Assembly (NCBI GenBank): GCA_900316795.1
Contig: ONEF01000012.1
Span: 1 to 64,000 of the forward strand
Origin: an uncultured Bacteroidales bacterium
GTDB lineage: Bacteria > Bacteroidota > Bacteroidia > Bacteroidales > UBA932
DNA length: 64,000 nt
Direction: 5' to 3'
Position numbers and translations under genes: made by a program. This document shows positions 1-9,578 of the stretch, in pieces (positions within the stretch are counted from its first letter, which is position 1; each line of letters opens with the position of its first letter). Under the pieces are notes generated by a model that saw nothing but the letters and a program-made list of their open reading frames with translations, was not told where the DNA came from and searched no databases.

Positions 1-7
1 TTTAGGA

Positions 8-430
8 ATGTACGAAGCTCTTTATAATGCCACATCGCAGAGCATGTCAAGCGATTTTGACGAGTTCTATGTTGAACTGTTGTTTTATGTCAATGCCAAT
101 GGAAAGGTTGATTCTGTTAATCTTCATAAGTCCACTGGGTACGATTATATAGACAATAAAATGCTTCAGCTTTCCAAAAGGCTGGTAAAACGTCATAAGC
201 TGGTCTCCCCTGCAGTCAGTGAGAATGGTGAATCAATTTCTTCAACCGTTTTGCTTCCAATGTTTTTTCACATGTTTCTTCCTCCTGGGGAGAAAACAAA
301 CGGCAAAAGCATAGAAATTCAAAATAGAGAACTCTATGTGCCCTCTAGCCAATGGTACTGGACCATTAAAAATGGTACTGATGAAAACCAAAAAGGTTTA
401 TATTGGCCTGGAAAATACAGGGGGAATTAA
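8..430 (+). CDS. TonB C-terminal-like protein, 5' end possibly cut by the window
   Basis: The 140 residues visible resemble the TonB C-terminal fold. A segment of hydrophobic beta strands contains the pattern VNANGKVDSVNLHKSTGYD, followed by a stretch ending in TVLLPMFFHMF. This matches the usual energy-transducer pattern of a variable strand, an NxxGKV turn, an STG motif and a final PxxF strand. No stop precedes the first ATG at position 8, so the true start and any membrane anchor may lie upstream of the window. The protein probably acts at the envelope, but no receptor partner can be named. An IS30 remnant follows directly. Confidence 0.5.
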   Translation: MYEALYNATSQSMSSDFDEFYVELLFYVNANGKVDSVNLHKSTGYDYIDNKMLQLSKRLVKRHKLVSPAVSENGESISSTVLLPMFFHMFLPPGEKTNGKSIEIQNRELYVPSSQWYWTIKNGTDENQKGLYWPGKYRGN

Positions 431-519
431 ACTTTACAGCTACCAGCAGCAGAAATATTTATGCTGTCCGGTAAAAACCGAGCATTTTTTAGTTTATTTT
501 CAACATCCGGCTCAATGGG

Positions 520-723
520 GGCGCAAACGAAAATACAAACGGTCTGATTCGCCAGTACATCCCGAAGGGTACGGATTTCAGCAAACTGACGGATAAGATG
601 ATTGAGGAGATTGAGTGGAAACTGAACAACAGGCCTCGCAAATCCCTCGGCTATCTGACTCCGTTGGAGTATTGTAAGATAATGTTTAACTTTGACTTTG
701 GAAGTCGTTGCACTTCTAATTAG
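520..723 (+). pseudogene. IS30-family transposase, C-terminal remnant
   Basis: Reading from 520, the frame encodes GANENTNGLIRQYIPKGTDF and then a segment with KLNNRPRKSLGYLTPLEY, ending at the stop 721-723. These are the conserved last motifs of IS30-type DDE transposases, including the final catalytic Glu region. Only about 67 codons survive. The N-terminal HTH and the first two catalytic Asp residues are missing, and the sequence upstream of 517 no longer matches. No terminal inverted repeat is recognised. It is a dead fragment just upstream of the next gene. Confidence 0.85.
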
Positions 724-733
724 AATTCACAGT

Positions 734-3301
734 ATGATAAGCAAGTTATATCTTTTCATACTTTTCCTGCTTTATCCGGTCTTTCTAATAGCCCAGGCTT
801 CTGATTCCCTGAAGGTTCCCCAGACTTTTGAGGAGAGGTATGACGCTTATGTAACTAACCTTTCACCGGAGAAGGTATATCTGCATTCAGACAAGGATGT
901 ATATGCCATTGGTGATACTATATGGTTCAAGGGCTATGTGATTAACGCCTCTGTCTTGTCCTCTGATCCAGAGAGCCGTTATATCTATGTTGAGCTGACA
1001 AGAATGATAGTTTCAAAGAACTTGATTTCAGGAAGATATGAGGAGATACCTTATATGGAGAAGCGAGTCAAGATTAAACAGGTGGGAGGTGTATTCCAGG
1101 GCTATCTTCCCATTTCTGATGAATCCAACTCAGGATATGCCAAGATACGTGCGTTCACCTACTGGAACCTCAACAAGGAACCAGAGTATCTTTTCAATAA
1201 GACTATCTCCATAATTAATCCGGTAAAGGATGACTATATTAAAGGGTTGGAAAAGAAGAAGATAAGAGATGACTCTTTTTATGAAGACATAGGTTCTGAG
1301 AACCCGTTCCACAAGATAAGGAGAGTTGAAACCCTAGATTGCCAGTTCCTTCCTGAAAGCGGCAGGATGCTGGTAGGCAGACCTAACAGGATAGGCATCA
1401 AGGTAATAGACAATGAAGGACTCGGCCGTCAGGCAAAAGGTATTATCTATAACCAGAACAACGAGGAGGTTACTTCATTCTCAACTGATGAATACGGGTT
1501 TGGAAGTGTCTTGCTTAAACCTCAAAGCTCAGGGCGAATCTATCGTGCCGTTGTTGAAGATCTTCGGGGAGTGAAGAAAAAGATAGACCTTCCTGAAGTT
1601 GAGTCTGAGGGCGTGGTCATCTCACTTCTTCCACAGGATAATATCATAGAGGCAAGGATGTCTGTGTGCGGCCGCATTAATGCAGACTCATTGCGGTTCC
1701 TGCTTGCAGACAGGAATGAAATCTATTATAACGAGCCATTGTCAAGAGTAATGAGAGTGAACCTTCCCGTATCAGGTATGGCCTCGGGCATCAACAATGC
1801 CGTTGTCTGCGACAGAAATGGCAATATACTGGCAAAGCGTTCTTTCTTTGTAATGCCGGATACCACTGTCACGGTAGATGCACTGTCAAGTTATAAGTTA
1901 TCCGGCTCTTCACAAGACAAGTTAGCCCAGCGCAGTCCTGTCCGATGTAGTTTCAAGGTAGGAACAAAAGAAGGCGGTAATTTCTCAGCCTCGGTTTCAG
2001 ACAATCTGCTCTCGCCTTGCAATAACCTGGGAGATAACATCATATCTCACATCCTCCTGTCGTCTGAGATTCGCGGAAATATAGAAAACCCTCAGCGTTT
2101 CTTCACAGATAGCATCCCTTTGGAGAAAAGAATATCTGACATAGATCTTCTAATGCTGACTCAAGGGTGGGAGTACTATGATTTTCCTGCCATTCTCTCC
2201 GGACAGTACCCGATGCCAAAATATGGTCGGGAATATATCCAAAGTATTTCCGGACAGGTAAAGAGAGGCTTTCTCAGAAAGAAAAAGGCCACAATAGTTG
2301 GTTTTGTCGCTCCAATAATCAATTTTGCAGCAATGGGCAGGATAGACAAGGACGGTTATTTTGAGCTTAAGGACATCAATTTCCCCGATAGTACCACTTT
2401 CCTTGTAAGCGCATCCAATATTGCGGGTAATCGTCATTTTCGTCCTGAAATCTTTGAGGACAACTTTGCTCCTCTTACAAAAATGATTTTCAACAAAGAG
2501 AAGTTTTCATACAGCCCTAAAGTTGCAGAGATAGTCACCAACAATTATTATGATGCGGGAGGAGACTTGTCATACCAGCTTAATGCCATTACGGTTTATG
2601 GTAACAAGCGGTCCTTGCCAGGGCTTTCCCCGCTTCCGTTATATGAATTCCGCAGCGACCAGATAAGACAGGGAAAGCGCCTGGAGCCTTATAAGAACTA
2701 TGATGTAATAAGCTATCTTGCCGAGAGTTGTCCGGGCTTGAGAATTCGCCAGACACAAACATCAAGACAGCTTGTATGCCGGACCCATAGTGCGGTTTTG
2801 AGCCTTTTCAATATGGAGAACCAGGAATCTTGGCAGCCTATTGTAGTTTATGTAAACGGACTTAGGGAACCGGACTGGGCATTTATCGAGACTATTATGA
2901 TGGATGATGTAGAAACTGTTGTCTATCTAAGAGGAATGGAAGCTGCCCCTATTGCGGCAAGAGAGATGTTTGGGGGCTCCTCCACTGACATTAATGTTGT
3001 CTTGCTAAAGGTTAAGAATGTCGTAAGATCCCTATGGCATGTAAGTCAAGGCATGCCACTAGGCTGGCAGAAACCAAAGAAATATTACATTCCACAATAC
3101 GCCACCAAAGGCAAAGATATCATAAGGAAGGGAGCAGACAGACGTTCTTCTCTGTACTGGAATCCATCGCTCAAGGCAGATAAGGATGGCAGTATTGATT
3201 TCACGTTTTATACATCAGACCTTCTCAATGGGTATACAGTTACCCTTGAAGGAGTTACCTCTGATGGCAAGCTGGTATCCAGCAAACTCAAAATAGAGTA
3301 A
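734..3301 (+). CDS. MG2 / TonB-plug-type surface protein
   Basis: The 855-aa protein starts with a signal peptide (MISKLYLFILFLLYPVFLIA, cleavage near AQA). The section starting at KVYLHSDKDVYAIGDTIWFK is the macroglobulin MG2 pattern common in Bacteroidota outer-surface proteins. The central and C-terminal parts resemble a carboxypeptidase-regulatory or TonB plug arrangement, including a region around YGNKRSLPG, and the protein ends in a beta-sandwich tail. No 22-strand barrel is present, so it is not a full TonB-dependent receptor. I chose the ATG at 734; a TTG at 692 in the same frame lies inside the IS30 remnant and would spoil the signal peptide. It is probably exported to the periplasm or outer membrane with an unknown ligand. 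Confidence 0.7.
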   Translation: MISKLYLFILFLLYPVFLIAQASDSLKVPQTFEERYDAYVTNLSPEKVYLHSDKDVYAIGDTIWFKGYVINASVLSSDPESRYIYVELTRMIVSKNLISGRYEEIPYMEKRVKIKQVGGVFQGYLPISDESNSGYAKIRAFTYWNLNKEPEYLFNKTISIINPVKDDYIKGLEKKKIRDDSFYEDIGSENPFHKIRRVETLDCQFLPESGRMLVGRPNRIGIKVIDNEGLGRQAKGIIYNQNNEEVTSFSTDEYGFGSVLLKPQSSGRIYRAVVEDLRGVKKKIDLPEVESEGVVISLLPQDNIIEARMSVCGRINADSLRFLLADRNEIYYNEPLSRVMRVNLPVSGMASGINNAVVCDRNGNILAKRSFFVMPDTTVTVDALSSYKLSGSSQDKLAQRSPVRCSFKVGTKEGGNFSASVSDNLLSPCNNLGDNIISHILLSSEIRGNIENPQRFFTDSIPLEKRISDIDLLMLTQGWEYYDFPAILSGQYPMPKYGREYIQSISGQVKRGFLRKKKATIVGFVAPIINFAAMGRIDKDGYFELKDINFPDSTTFLVSASNIAGNRHFRPEIFEDNFAPLTKMIFNKEKFSYSPKVAEIVTNNYYDAGGDLSYQLNAITVYGNKRSLPGLSPLPLYEFRSDQIRQGKRLEPYKNYDVISYLAESCPGLRIRQTQTSRQLVCRTHSAVLSLFNMENQESWQPIVVYVNGLREPDWAFIETIMMDDVETVVYLRGMEAAPIAAREMFGGSSTDINVVLLKVKNVVRSLWHVSQGMPLGWQKPKKYYIPQYATKGKDIIRKGADRRSSLYWNPSLKADKDGSIDFTFYTSDLLNGYTVTLEGVTSDGKLVSSKLKIE

Positions 3302-3319
3302 AGGAAAAACAGTTGAGCC

Positions 3320-4891
3320 TTACTTTATCAGGTTGCCGAGTATGTCCCTGGTAATCTGACGGGTGGCGGCTGAAGTGGTGTTCTTGAGGATCTTTTTGCC
3401 GGCGCTGGTCTTGCTCTTTGTGCCTGTGAGCTTGTTGCCCACTATTGTTGCAAGAGTTGCGGTCAGGGCGGTAACTATGGCTTTCCATATCTTGCTCAGG
3501 CCGCTCTTTCCTTTCTTCTTGGCTTTTTCCTTTTCCTCCTTCTCCTTCTGTTTCTGCTTTTCGGCTTCTTCCTTGGCCTTCTTCTTTTCTTCTTCCTCTT
3601 TCAGGCTTTGTGCAAGGAGGGCTTCAAATGCAGACTCGCGGTCTGTAATCTTGTCGTACTTGCCAAAGAGCCTTGAAGACTTGATTATCTGGCTCCTCTG
3701 GCCTTCATCAATAGGGCCTATCTGGCTTAGAGGGAAGAGAATCTTGGCGTTCTCGACGATTCTTGGAGCGCCTTTTTCATCGAGGAAGGAAACCAGAGCT
3801 TCTCCTGTTCCAAGGTTCATTATGGCATCTTCAGTCTTGAACTGAGGGTTTGCACGGAAGGTCTCTGCTGCAACCTTCACGGCCTTCTGGTCTTTAGGAG
3901 TATAGGCCCTCAGGGCATGCTGGATGCGGTTTCCGAGCTGGCCGAGGATAACCTGAGGAATGTCAGTCGGAAGCTGGGAGATGAAATAGACTCCCACGCC
4001 CTTTGAACGGATGAGACGGATTACCTGCTCAATTTTGTCTGTCAGGCTCTTGGAAGCCCCGTCAAACAACATGTGAGCCTCGTCGAAGAAGAAGACCAGC
4101 TTAGGGAAGTCCAGGTCTCCGACCTCAGGAAGGGTTGTGTAAAGTTCGCTGAGCAGCCACAGCAGGAAGGTGGAGTAAAGCTTAGGGTTGTGCATCAGCT
4201 TGTCGGCTGCCAGAACGTTCATTATACCTTTGCCGGTTGCCATATCTATCTGGAGAAGGTCCATTATGTCAAATGCCGGCTCGGCGAAGAATTTGTCACC
4301 GCCCTGGTTTTCCAGTGTCATCAGAGACCTCTGGATGGCACCGATGCTCTGTGGAGCGATGTTGCCGTAAAGGGTGGTGTATTCTGCGGCATGCTGTCCA
4401 AGAAAATTCAGCATGGAGCGCAGGTCCTTGATGTCATCCAGCAGGAGGCCTTTTTCATCGGCGATGCGGAAAAGGATGTTGAGTACTCCCTCCTGGGTGT
4501 CGTTGAGTTCAAGGATTCTGGAGAGAAGCTGAGGGCCCATCCTCGAGATGGTTGATCTCATAGGATGGCCCTGCTCTCCGAACACGTCAAAGAACCTTAC
4601 GGGGCAGGCCTGGTACTGAGGGTCCGGAACACCGAACTCCTCTTTTCTCTTTTCTATGAAGCTGCTGGTCTTTCCGGCCTGGCTTATGCCGGAAAGATCG
4701 CCCTTCATATCTGCCATGAAGCAAGGTACACCTACCTGGCAGAAGCTCTCTGCCATTACCTGGAGGGAAACTGTCTTACCGGTACCGGTAGCTCCAGCTA
4801 TCAGACCGTGGCGGTTGGCCATCTTGCCTACGAGAGAAATAGGGCCGTTCTCGGAATGGGCTATGTAGAGCCCGCGTTCTTTGTCGTACAT
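3320..4891 (-). CDS. HerA-like helicase / DUF853 P-loop ATPase
   Basis: The 523-aa protein has a Walker A motif GATGTGKT near residues 33-40, a Walker B region KLVFFFDEAH, and a sensor-type segment with YFISQLPTDIPQVILGQLGN. These are features of the YjgR/DUF853 branch of the HerA-FtsK superfamily. Members are thought to be DNA-associated ATPases of poorly defined role. After residue 420 comes a Lys/Glu-rich coiled coil and then a small-residue-rich segment (ATLATIVGNKLTG) that may be amphipathic. It converges with the MG2-protein gene, with only 18 bases between the two stop codons. Confidence 0.85.
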   Translation of the reverse strand: MYDKERGLYIAHSENGPISLVGKMANRHGLIAGATGTGKTVSLQVMAESFCQVGVPCFMADMKGDLSGISQAGKTSSFIEKRKEEFGVPDPQYQACPVRFFDVFGEQGHPMRSTISRMGPQLLSRILELNDTQEGVLNILFRIADEKGLLLDDIKDLRSMLNFLGQHAAEYTTLYGNIAPQSIGAIQRSLMTLENQGGDKFFAEPAFDIMDLLQIDMATGKGIMNVLAADKLMHNPKLYSTFLLWLLSELYTTLPEVGDLDFPKLVFFFDEAHMLFDGASKSLTDKIEQVIRLIRSKGVGVYFISQLPTDIPQVILGQLGNRIQHALRAYTPKDQKAVKVAAETFRANPQFKTEDAIMNLGTGEALVSFLDEKGAPRIVENAKILFPLSQIGPIDEGQRSQIIKSSRLFGKYDKITDRESAFEALLAQSLKEEEEKKKAKEEAEKQKQKEKEEKEKAKKKGKSGLSKIWKAIVTALTATLATIVGNKLTGTKSKTSAGKKILKNTTSAATRQITRDILGNLIK

Positions 4892-4911
4892 ATCAGTTGT
4901 GTGTTAGAATT

Positions 4912-6249
4912 TTAGTAAACCATTTCGGTAGTGCCTTCCCAAGGCTTGTAAGGCGTGCGAGGGAATCTTCTCTCGAACTCCTTGATAAGGTCGTCGCGGA
5001 ACTTAGGATGAGCCAGACCGATAAGCATTCTGGCCCTGTCTCTGAGGGTTGCACCCTTCAGGTGAGCGATACCGTACTCGGTGATTACATAATCTATGTC
5101 GTCTCTTGGGGTTGTGATTCCGGCACCCTCTGTCAGGAAGGCCTTGATTCGTGAGAGTTCTCCGTGCTTTGCAGTGGAAGGGAAAGCGAGGATAGCCTTG
5201 CTGGTCCTGTTCCAGGAAGCGCCGCGGATGAAGTCAACCTGTCCGCCGGTTCCGCTGAACACCTTAAGTCCGATGGTCTCTGCGGTGCTCTGGCCCTGGA
5301 GGTCCATCTCAAGAGCCGAGTTGATGGATACGAAATGATCCATCTGGCAGATGGTGCGAGGGTCGTTGCAGTAGTTTACAGGGAACATCAGAACATCCGG
5401 GTTGTGGTCCACAAAGTCGTAGAGCATCTGGCTTCCCATAAGGAATCCGGTAACCAGTTTGCCAGGATGAAGCTTTTTCTTTGCGTTTGTCACAACTCCC
5501 TTCTTTACAAGCTCTACAACGCCGTCAGAGAACATCTCGGTATGGATTCCGAGGTCCTTCTTGTTGGTCATATAGTGCAGGGCTGCATCAGGAATGGCGC
5601 CGATACCGAGCTGCAGGGTGGCTCCATCCTCAACCAATGAAGCGCAGTACTCGCCGATTTTCTCCTCAACAGGTCCTATGGTAGGCTTAGGAAGCTGGAA
5701 CATAGGCTTGGAGGTCTTCACGATGTAGTCCAGTTTGGAAATGTGGATCAGGCAGTCTCCGTAGCCAAGGAAAGGCATCTGGTCGTTCATCTCGCAGATA
5801 ATCATCTTTGCGCGGTCAACGGCAAGCTTGGTATAATCTACGGAAATACCGAGGCTGCAATATCCGTCCTCGTTAGGAGGGGTAACGGTAATCATTGCAA
5901 CGTCAATCGGATAGCGGGTGTCAAACCAGTCTCCGATCTGATGGTAGTAGTAAGGGAAGAAGTCTCCGCGGTCGTCGTTGAGGCCTTCTCTTGTATTGCC
6001 GTGTGCAAAGTTGGTAATGTGGCGGAAATGACCGTAACCCTCAGGCAGCATGTATGTTGCAGGATGCAAGGTTACCATGTGATAGATGTTCACGTCTTTC
6101 AGCCTCTCCCTCTGGTCCATCATAGCCAAAGGAATCTCCTGAGGAGCGGCTGCAGAGTGGCCTAAAACGATGTTCATTCCGCTCTGGATTGCTTTTGCCG
6201 CATCTTGTGCGCTCACGATGCGGTCGCTGTACTTTTCTAACCAGTCCAT
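4912..6249 (-). CDS. acetyl-CoA hydrolase/transferase family CoA-transferase
   Basis: The 445-aa protein belongs to the family that includes 4-hydroxybutyrate, butyrate and succinate CoA-transferases. Family motifs visible are GIGAIPDA, then HTEMFSDG with the Glu expected to form the glutamyl-CoA thioester, and EYGIAHLKGATLRDRARMLI near the end. It moves CoA between acyl-CoA and a free carboxylate such as acetate in fermentation; the substrate cannot be decided from sequence. I chose the ATG at 6249 (MDWLEKYSDRIVSAQ), because the family begins there and the upstream Met would overlap the promoter -7 element at 6297-6304. It lies 20 bases upstream of the HerA-like gene on the same strand and may be cotranscribed with it. 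Confidence 0.88.
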   Translation of the reverse strand: MDWLEKYSDRIVSAQDAAKAIQSGMNIVLGHSAAAPQEIPLAMMDQRERLKDVNIYHMVTLHPATYMLPEGYGHFRHITNFAHGNTREGLNDDRGDFFPYYYHQIGDWFDTRYPIDVAMITVTPPNEDGYCSLGISVDYTKLAVDRAKMIICEMNDQMPFLGYGDCLIHISKLDYIVKTSKPMFQLPKPTIGPVEEKIGEYCASLVEDGATLQLGIGAIPDAALHYMTNKKDLGIHTEMFSDGVVELVKKGVVTNAKKKLHPGKLVTGFLMGSQMLYDFVDHNPDVLMFPVNYCNDPRTICQMDHFVSINSALEMDLQGQSTAETIGLKVFSGTGGQVDFIRGASWNRTSKAILAFPSTAKHGELSRIKAFLTEGAGITTPRDDIDYVITEYGIAHLKGATLRDRARMLIGLAHPKFRDDLIKEFERRFPRTPYKPWEGTTEMVY

Positions 6250-6296
6250 ATTCGTTATTTTAACATTAATCTGAAACAATCGTTGTTTTAAGTTTC

Positions 6297-6304
6297 CAAA
6301 GTTA
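6297..6304 (-). promoter_or_regulatory. -7 promoter element for the CoA-transferase
   Basis: On the minus strand the sequence reads TAACTTTG, a perfect TAnnTTTG -7 box of Bacteroidota primary-sigma promoters, about 50 bases upstream of the ATG at 6249. No TTTG lies at the ideal -33 distance, so the assignment rests on the -7 box alone. Confidence 0.45.
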
Positions 6305-6380
6305 AGCAAAAATCACAAAAAACAGCGCAAACAATTAAAAATATTCAGCGATGTTGATAAAAAGTTGAATAATTAACATA

Positions 6381-6416
6381 AAAAGAGGCGTGCTTCCTAA
6401 GAAACACGCCTCTTTT
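6381..6416 (-). terminator. intrinsic terminator of dnaK
   Basis: A 12-bp perfect stem (AAAAGAGGCGTG at 6381-6392 with CACGCCTCTTTT at 6405-6416) encloses a 12-nt loop. It sits 15 bases beyond the dnaK stop codon on the minus strand. The U-rich part of the stem gives a terminator-like end. Confidence 0.85.
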
Positions 6417-6430
6417 AGCATAAGGAAATG

Positions 6431-8368
6431 TTACTTCACTTCCTCAAAGTCAACGTCGGTTACTTCGCCGTCCTTGCCGTTGCTGCCGGAGTTTCCGGTT
6501 GAGCCGGTGTTCTGGCCGTAGCCGCCCTGTGTGCCTGCGCCAGGGTTAGGGCCCTGCTGTGCGCCTGCAGCCTTTGCCATTTCCTCGCTGGCAGCGTGCC
6601 AAGCCTCGTTGAGTTCGTTCATAAGGCCCTCAAGTGCGGAAATGTTCTTTGCCTGATGAGCCTCTTTGAGCTTCCTGGTGGCTTCCTCAATCCTTGACTT
6701 CTTGTCAGCAGGAATCTTGTCGCCGTAGTCCTTGAGGTTCTTCTCGCTTGCGAATACCTGGGCATCAGCGTTGTTGAGCTTGTCGGCCTTCTCCCTCTCG
6801 GCCTTGTCTGCCTGCTCGTTGGCCTTGGCCTCGTCTCTCATCCTCTTGATTTCAGCATCGCTGAGGCCGCTTGAAGCCTCGATACGTATCTGCTGCTCCT
6901 TGCCTGTTCCTTTGTCCTTTGCGGAAACGTTCAGGATACCGTTGGCGTCGATGTCGAAGGTAACCTCAATCTGTGGAACACCTCTTGGAGCCGGCATGAT
7001 TCCGTCCAGATGGAACTTGCCTATAGACTTGTTGCCTGATGCCATAGGACGTTCACCCTGGAGCACATGTACTTCAACTGATGGCTGGTTGTCAGATGCA
7101 GTGGAGAATATCTGGCTCTTGCGGGTAGGGATTGTTGTGTTTGCCTCAATCAGTTTGGTGAACACTCCGCCGTAGGTCTCGATACCCAGAGACAGAGGTG
7201 TTACATCAAGCAGAAGCACGTCCTTTACGTCACCTGCCAGAACGCCGCCCTGGATGGAAGCTCCGATAGCAACAACCTCATCAGGGTTTACGCTCTTGTT
7301 AGGCTCTTTTCCGAAGAAATCCTTTACCATCTGCTGTACCTTAGGGATACGGGTTGAACCGCCCACCAGCAGAACCTCGTTGATGTCGCTTGCGTTCAGA
7401 TGTGCGTCTGCCAAAGCCTTGCGGCAAGGCTCGATGCACTTCTGGAAGAGGTTATCTGCCAAAGCCTCGAACTTAGCCCTGGTGAGGGTCTTTACAAAGT
7501 GCTGAGGCACACCGTCGATAGGCATGATGTAAGGCAGGTTGATCTCGGTGGTTGTCTGGCTTGAAAGCTCGATTTTTGCCTTCTCGGCAGCTTCCTTCAG
7601 TCTCTGAAGAGCCATAGGATCCTTGCTGAGGTCTGCACCGGAGTGCTCGTTCTTGAACTCCTCAACCATCCAGTCTATGATGACATGGTCAAAGTCGTCT
7701 CCTCCAAGGTGGGTGTCACCGTTGGTTGACTTTACCTCAAACACGCCGTCGCCGAGCTCAAGGATTGAAATATCAAAGGTACCGCCTCCGAGGTCGAACA
7801 CTGCAACCTTCGCATCGTTTTCCTTCTTGTCCAGACCGTAAGCCAGAGCTGCTGCAGTAGGCTCGTTGATGATTCTCTTGACATGGAGTCCGGCAATCTC
7901 ACCGGCTTCCTTGGTGGCCTGTCTCTGAGAGTCTGTAAAGTATGCCGGAACTGTGATGACAGCCTCGGTAACTGTCTGTCCAAGATGGTCTTCTGCGGTC
8001 TTTTTCATCTTCTGGAGAACCATTGCGGAAATCTCCTGAGGAGAGTAAAGCTTGCCGTCAATGTCAATCCTTGGAGTGTTGTTGTCACCGCGGACTACTT
8101 TGTACGGCACTCTTGAGATCTCGGTCTGTACCCTGTCATAAGTCTCACCCATGAACCTCTTGATTGAGTATATGGTCTTGGTTGGGTTGGTGATAGCCTG
8201 ACGCTTTGCCGGATCACCGATCTTCCTCTCACCGTTTCCTGTGAACGCAACTACTGAAGGTGTGGTTCTCTTTCCTTCGCTGTTGATGATTACGGTAGGC
8301 TCAGAGCCTTCCATTACTGAGACACAACTGTTGGTTGTTCCCAAGTCGATTCCGATAATTTTTCCCAT
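6431..8368 (-). CDS. dnaK: molecular chaperone DnaK (Hsp70)
   Basis: This 645-aa Hsp70 has the phosphate-1 motif [17 protein letters not shown], the second ATPase signature [14 protein letters not shown], the third signature [14 protein letters not shown], and a substrate-binding domain. It ends in a Gly/Asn-rich linker and VDFEEVK, a variant of the usual EEVD-like acidic tail. It binds unfolded peptides in the cytoplasm in an ATP cycle driven by DnaJ and GrpE, both encoded about 10 kb away at 18676-20527. Length and motifs are complete. It is a single transcription unit, with a strong terminator downstream and a possible stress promoter upstream. Confidence 0.98.
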   Translation of the reverse strand: MGKIIGIDLGTTNSCVSVMEGSEPTVIINSEGKRTTPSVVAFTGNGERKIGDPAKRQAITNPTKTIYSIKRFMGETYDRVQTEISRVPYKVVRGDNNTPRIDIDGKLYSPQEISAMVLQKMKKTAEDHLGQTVTEAVITVPAYFTDSQRQATKEAGEIAGLHVKRIINEPTAAALAYGLDKKENDAKVAVFDLGGGTFDISILELGDGVFEVKSTNGDTHLGGDDFDHVIIDWMVEEFKNEHSGADLSKDPMALQRLKEAAEKAKIELSSQTTTEINLPYIMPIDGVPQHFVKTLTRAKFEALADNLFQKCIEPCRKALADAHLNASDINEVLLVGGSTRIPKVQQMVKDFFGKEPNKSVNPDEVVAIGASIQGGVLAGDVKDVLLLDVTPLSLGIETYGGVFTKLIEANTTIPTRKSQIFSTASDNQPSVEVHVLQGERPMASGNKSIGKFHLDGIMPAPRGVPQIEVTFDIDANGILNVSAKDKGTGKEQQIRIEASSGLSDAEIKRMRDEAKANEQADKAEREKADKLNNADAQVFASEKNLKDYGDKIPADKKSRIEEATRKLKEAHQAKNISALEGLMNELNEAWHAASEEMAKAAGAQQGPNPGAGTQGGYGQNTGSTGNSGSNGKDGEVTDVDFEEVK

Positions 8369-8468
8369 AATTTTATCTCCTATTTTTTTGTTTTCACATT
8401 TATGGAGCTAAGCTCATCAGCCGGCATTTTGCTCTTTGTCCGAGACTGCTTGCCGTTTTTTTTGCTCC

Positions 8469-8500
8469 GCGATGGTATATCTCTATAATTGTGCCATCGC
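8469..8500. repeat. inverted repeat upstream of dnaK
   Basis: GCGATGG at 8469-8475 is repeated inverted as CCATCGC at 8494-8500, with an 18-nt AT-rich spacer. It lies in the dnaK leader or promoter region, about 100 bases from the start codon. It could form an mRNA hairpin or be a regulator site. It does not resemble the CIRCE element. Confidence 0.45.
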
Positions 8501-8531
8501 AGAGAACCGCCAGAAAACTGCCATTTTGTCA
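8497..8531 (-). promoter_or_regulatory. possible stress promoter region of dnaK
   Basis: On the minus strand TGACAAAATG (within 8522-8531) is followed by TGGCGGTTCTCTGCGA (8512-8497). The latter has the GG-N10-GC spacing of a sigma-54-type -24/-12 element with some mismatches. The same TGACAAAATG decamer precedes grpE at 18595-18604. The rest of 8369-8662 holds a long leader and the terminator of the lipoprotein gene. No gene is seen there. The sigma-54 reading is an inference. Confidence 0.35.
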
Positions 8532-8591
8532 AATTGCTGCCATTTGAGTGGCGTTTTTTATATGTGATTTATAATCAACGATATAAGTAAA

Positions 8592-8620
8592 TGAAGGGGG
8601 CCTTGTTCAGACCCCCTTCA
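8592..8620 (-). terminator. terminator of the lipoprotein gene
   Basis: TGAAGGGGG at 8592-8600 pairs perfectly with CCCCCTTCA at 8612-8620 around an 11-nt loop. It lies about 40 bases past the stop codon of the minus-strand lipoprotein gene. There is only a short T-rich tail on that strand. Confidence 0.7.
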
Positions 8621-8662
8621 AGTTAGTATATCCTTGATAACCAGACTTTAGTGAAAAACGGC

Positions 8663-9457
8663 TTACTGGAGGCCGCCCCAAGTGCCCTTTATGTTCTTGC
8701 ACTGAGTATAGCAAGATGGGCAGTTGTAAACCTTGTAGAGGTCACTTCCGTCTGCCTGGAAGATTTCAACTCCTCTTTGGCGGGTATCCCAACCATCGGC
8801 GATTATGTAGATGAAGGTGTCTGTTCCGCCTGTTACATTGTGCACTCCGTTAGGAGAAGCGGCCATCTCTACGGTGTAAGGCATGTCTGGACTGTAGGCG
8901 TTGTCTGCCTTTGCGCCCTTGAGAAGCGCTGCAGCCATGTACCTCTGGATGTAAGGGTCATTTACAGGGGCATGCTCTACCGGAACCAGCTTGGTCTTCA
9001 GGATGCGGATGATTCCGCTGACGGTTGCTGAACTGTTGCAGAGCAGGTCGAAGCATCTTTCACCAACTGCAGCGTCTCTGGCGTACAGTTCAATTGCCAT
9101 AGGAATCATGGCTGCGGTTCCCTGGATGCTCTTTCCCAGAAGGGCGTTATAAACGGCTTCGAACTCGTTGTAGTCTGAAGGGAAGTTTGTGAATGTCACA
9201 AAAGCTGTTGGAACTTTGTATGAGTTGTTGAATTCTCCTGAAACAGTGTAGGAGTGAGTGCCAAAAGTTACTGTGTTGCCGTCAACAACGGCTTCAGACG
9301 GGGTTGCTGGAGTTTGATTCATAGATGTTTCTGATTGTGCTTGAGGAACTGAAGCGTTATTGTCCGCTGATTTCTGGTTGGAGTTGTTGCACCCGGCAAC
9401 AAGCCCGGCAATGACAAGGCATGCGGCATAAATGCCGGTTTTCCTGATGTTTCTCAT
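8663..9457 (-). CDS. hypothetical lipoprotein
   Basis: The 264-aa protein starts MRNIRKTG, with a hydrophobic segment ending in the lipobox LVAGC, so it should be lipidated on the Cys at about residue 23. A short Ser/Asn/Gln-rich linker follows, then a globular domain of about 200 residues. The C-terminus contains CPSCYTQCK, a compact group of three Cys that could form a disulfide or bind metal. I recognise no family. An upstream Met at 9490 would place 11 extra residues before the signal peptide and is less likely. The gene is flanked by its own terminator and diverges from the paralogous secreted-protein genes. Confidence 0.75.
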   Translation of the reverse strand: MRNIRKTGIYAACLVIAGLVAGCNNSNQKSADNNASVPQAQSETSMNQTPATPSEAVVDGNTVTFGTHSYTVSGEFNNSYKVPTAFVTFTNFPSDYNEFEAVYNALLGKSIQGTAAMIPMAIELYARDAAVGERCFDLLCNSSATVSGIIRILKTKLVPVEHAPVNDPYIQRYMAAALLKGAKADNAYSPDMPYTVEMAASPNGVHNVTGGTDTFIYIIADGWDTRQRGVEIFQADGSDLYKVYNCPSCYTQCKNIKGTWGGLQ

Positions 9458-9504
9458 ATCATTTAGTTTAAAGGTTATTTTTTCAAGCACAAGATACGAT
9501 TATT

Positions 9505-9536
9505 TTTGATTTATACGTATAATCTTGCTAAATTTG
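9505..9536 (+). promoter_or_regulatory. promoter for the secreted-protein pair
   Basis: TTTG at 9505-9508 is separated by 20 bases from TAAATTTG at 9529-9536. Both boxes match the Bacteroidota -33/-7 consensus, and the predicted transcription start is about 35 bases before the ATG at 9579. Confidence 0.65.
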
Positions 9537-9578
9537 AAATCATAATGCAATTGGCGACTTAAACTAAATCCTAATATT

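Noticed and set aside
692..733. TTG start that would lengthen the MG2-type protein by 14 residues
   Set aside because: It lies inside the IS30 remnant, and the residues before the ATG at 734 would sit in front of a clean signal peptide.
6732..8116. Plus-strand frames opposite dnaK
   Set aside because: dnaK is complete and highly conserved; the opposite frames arise from its codon bias.
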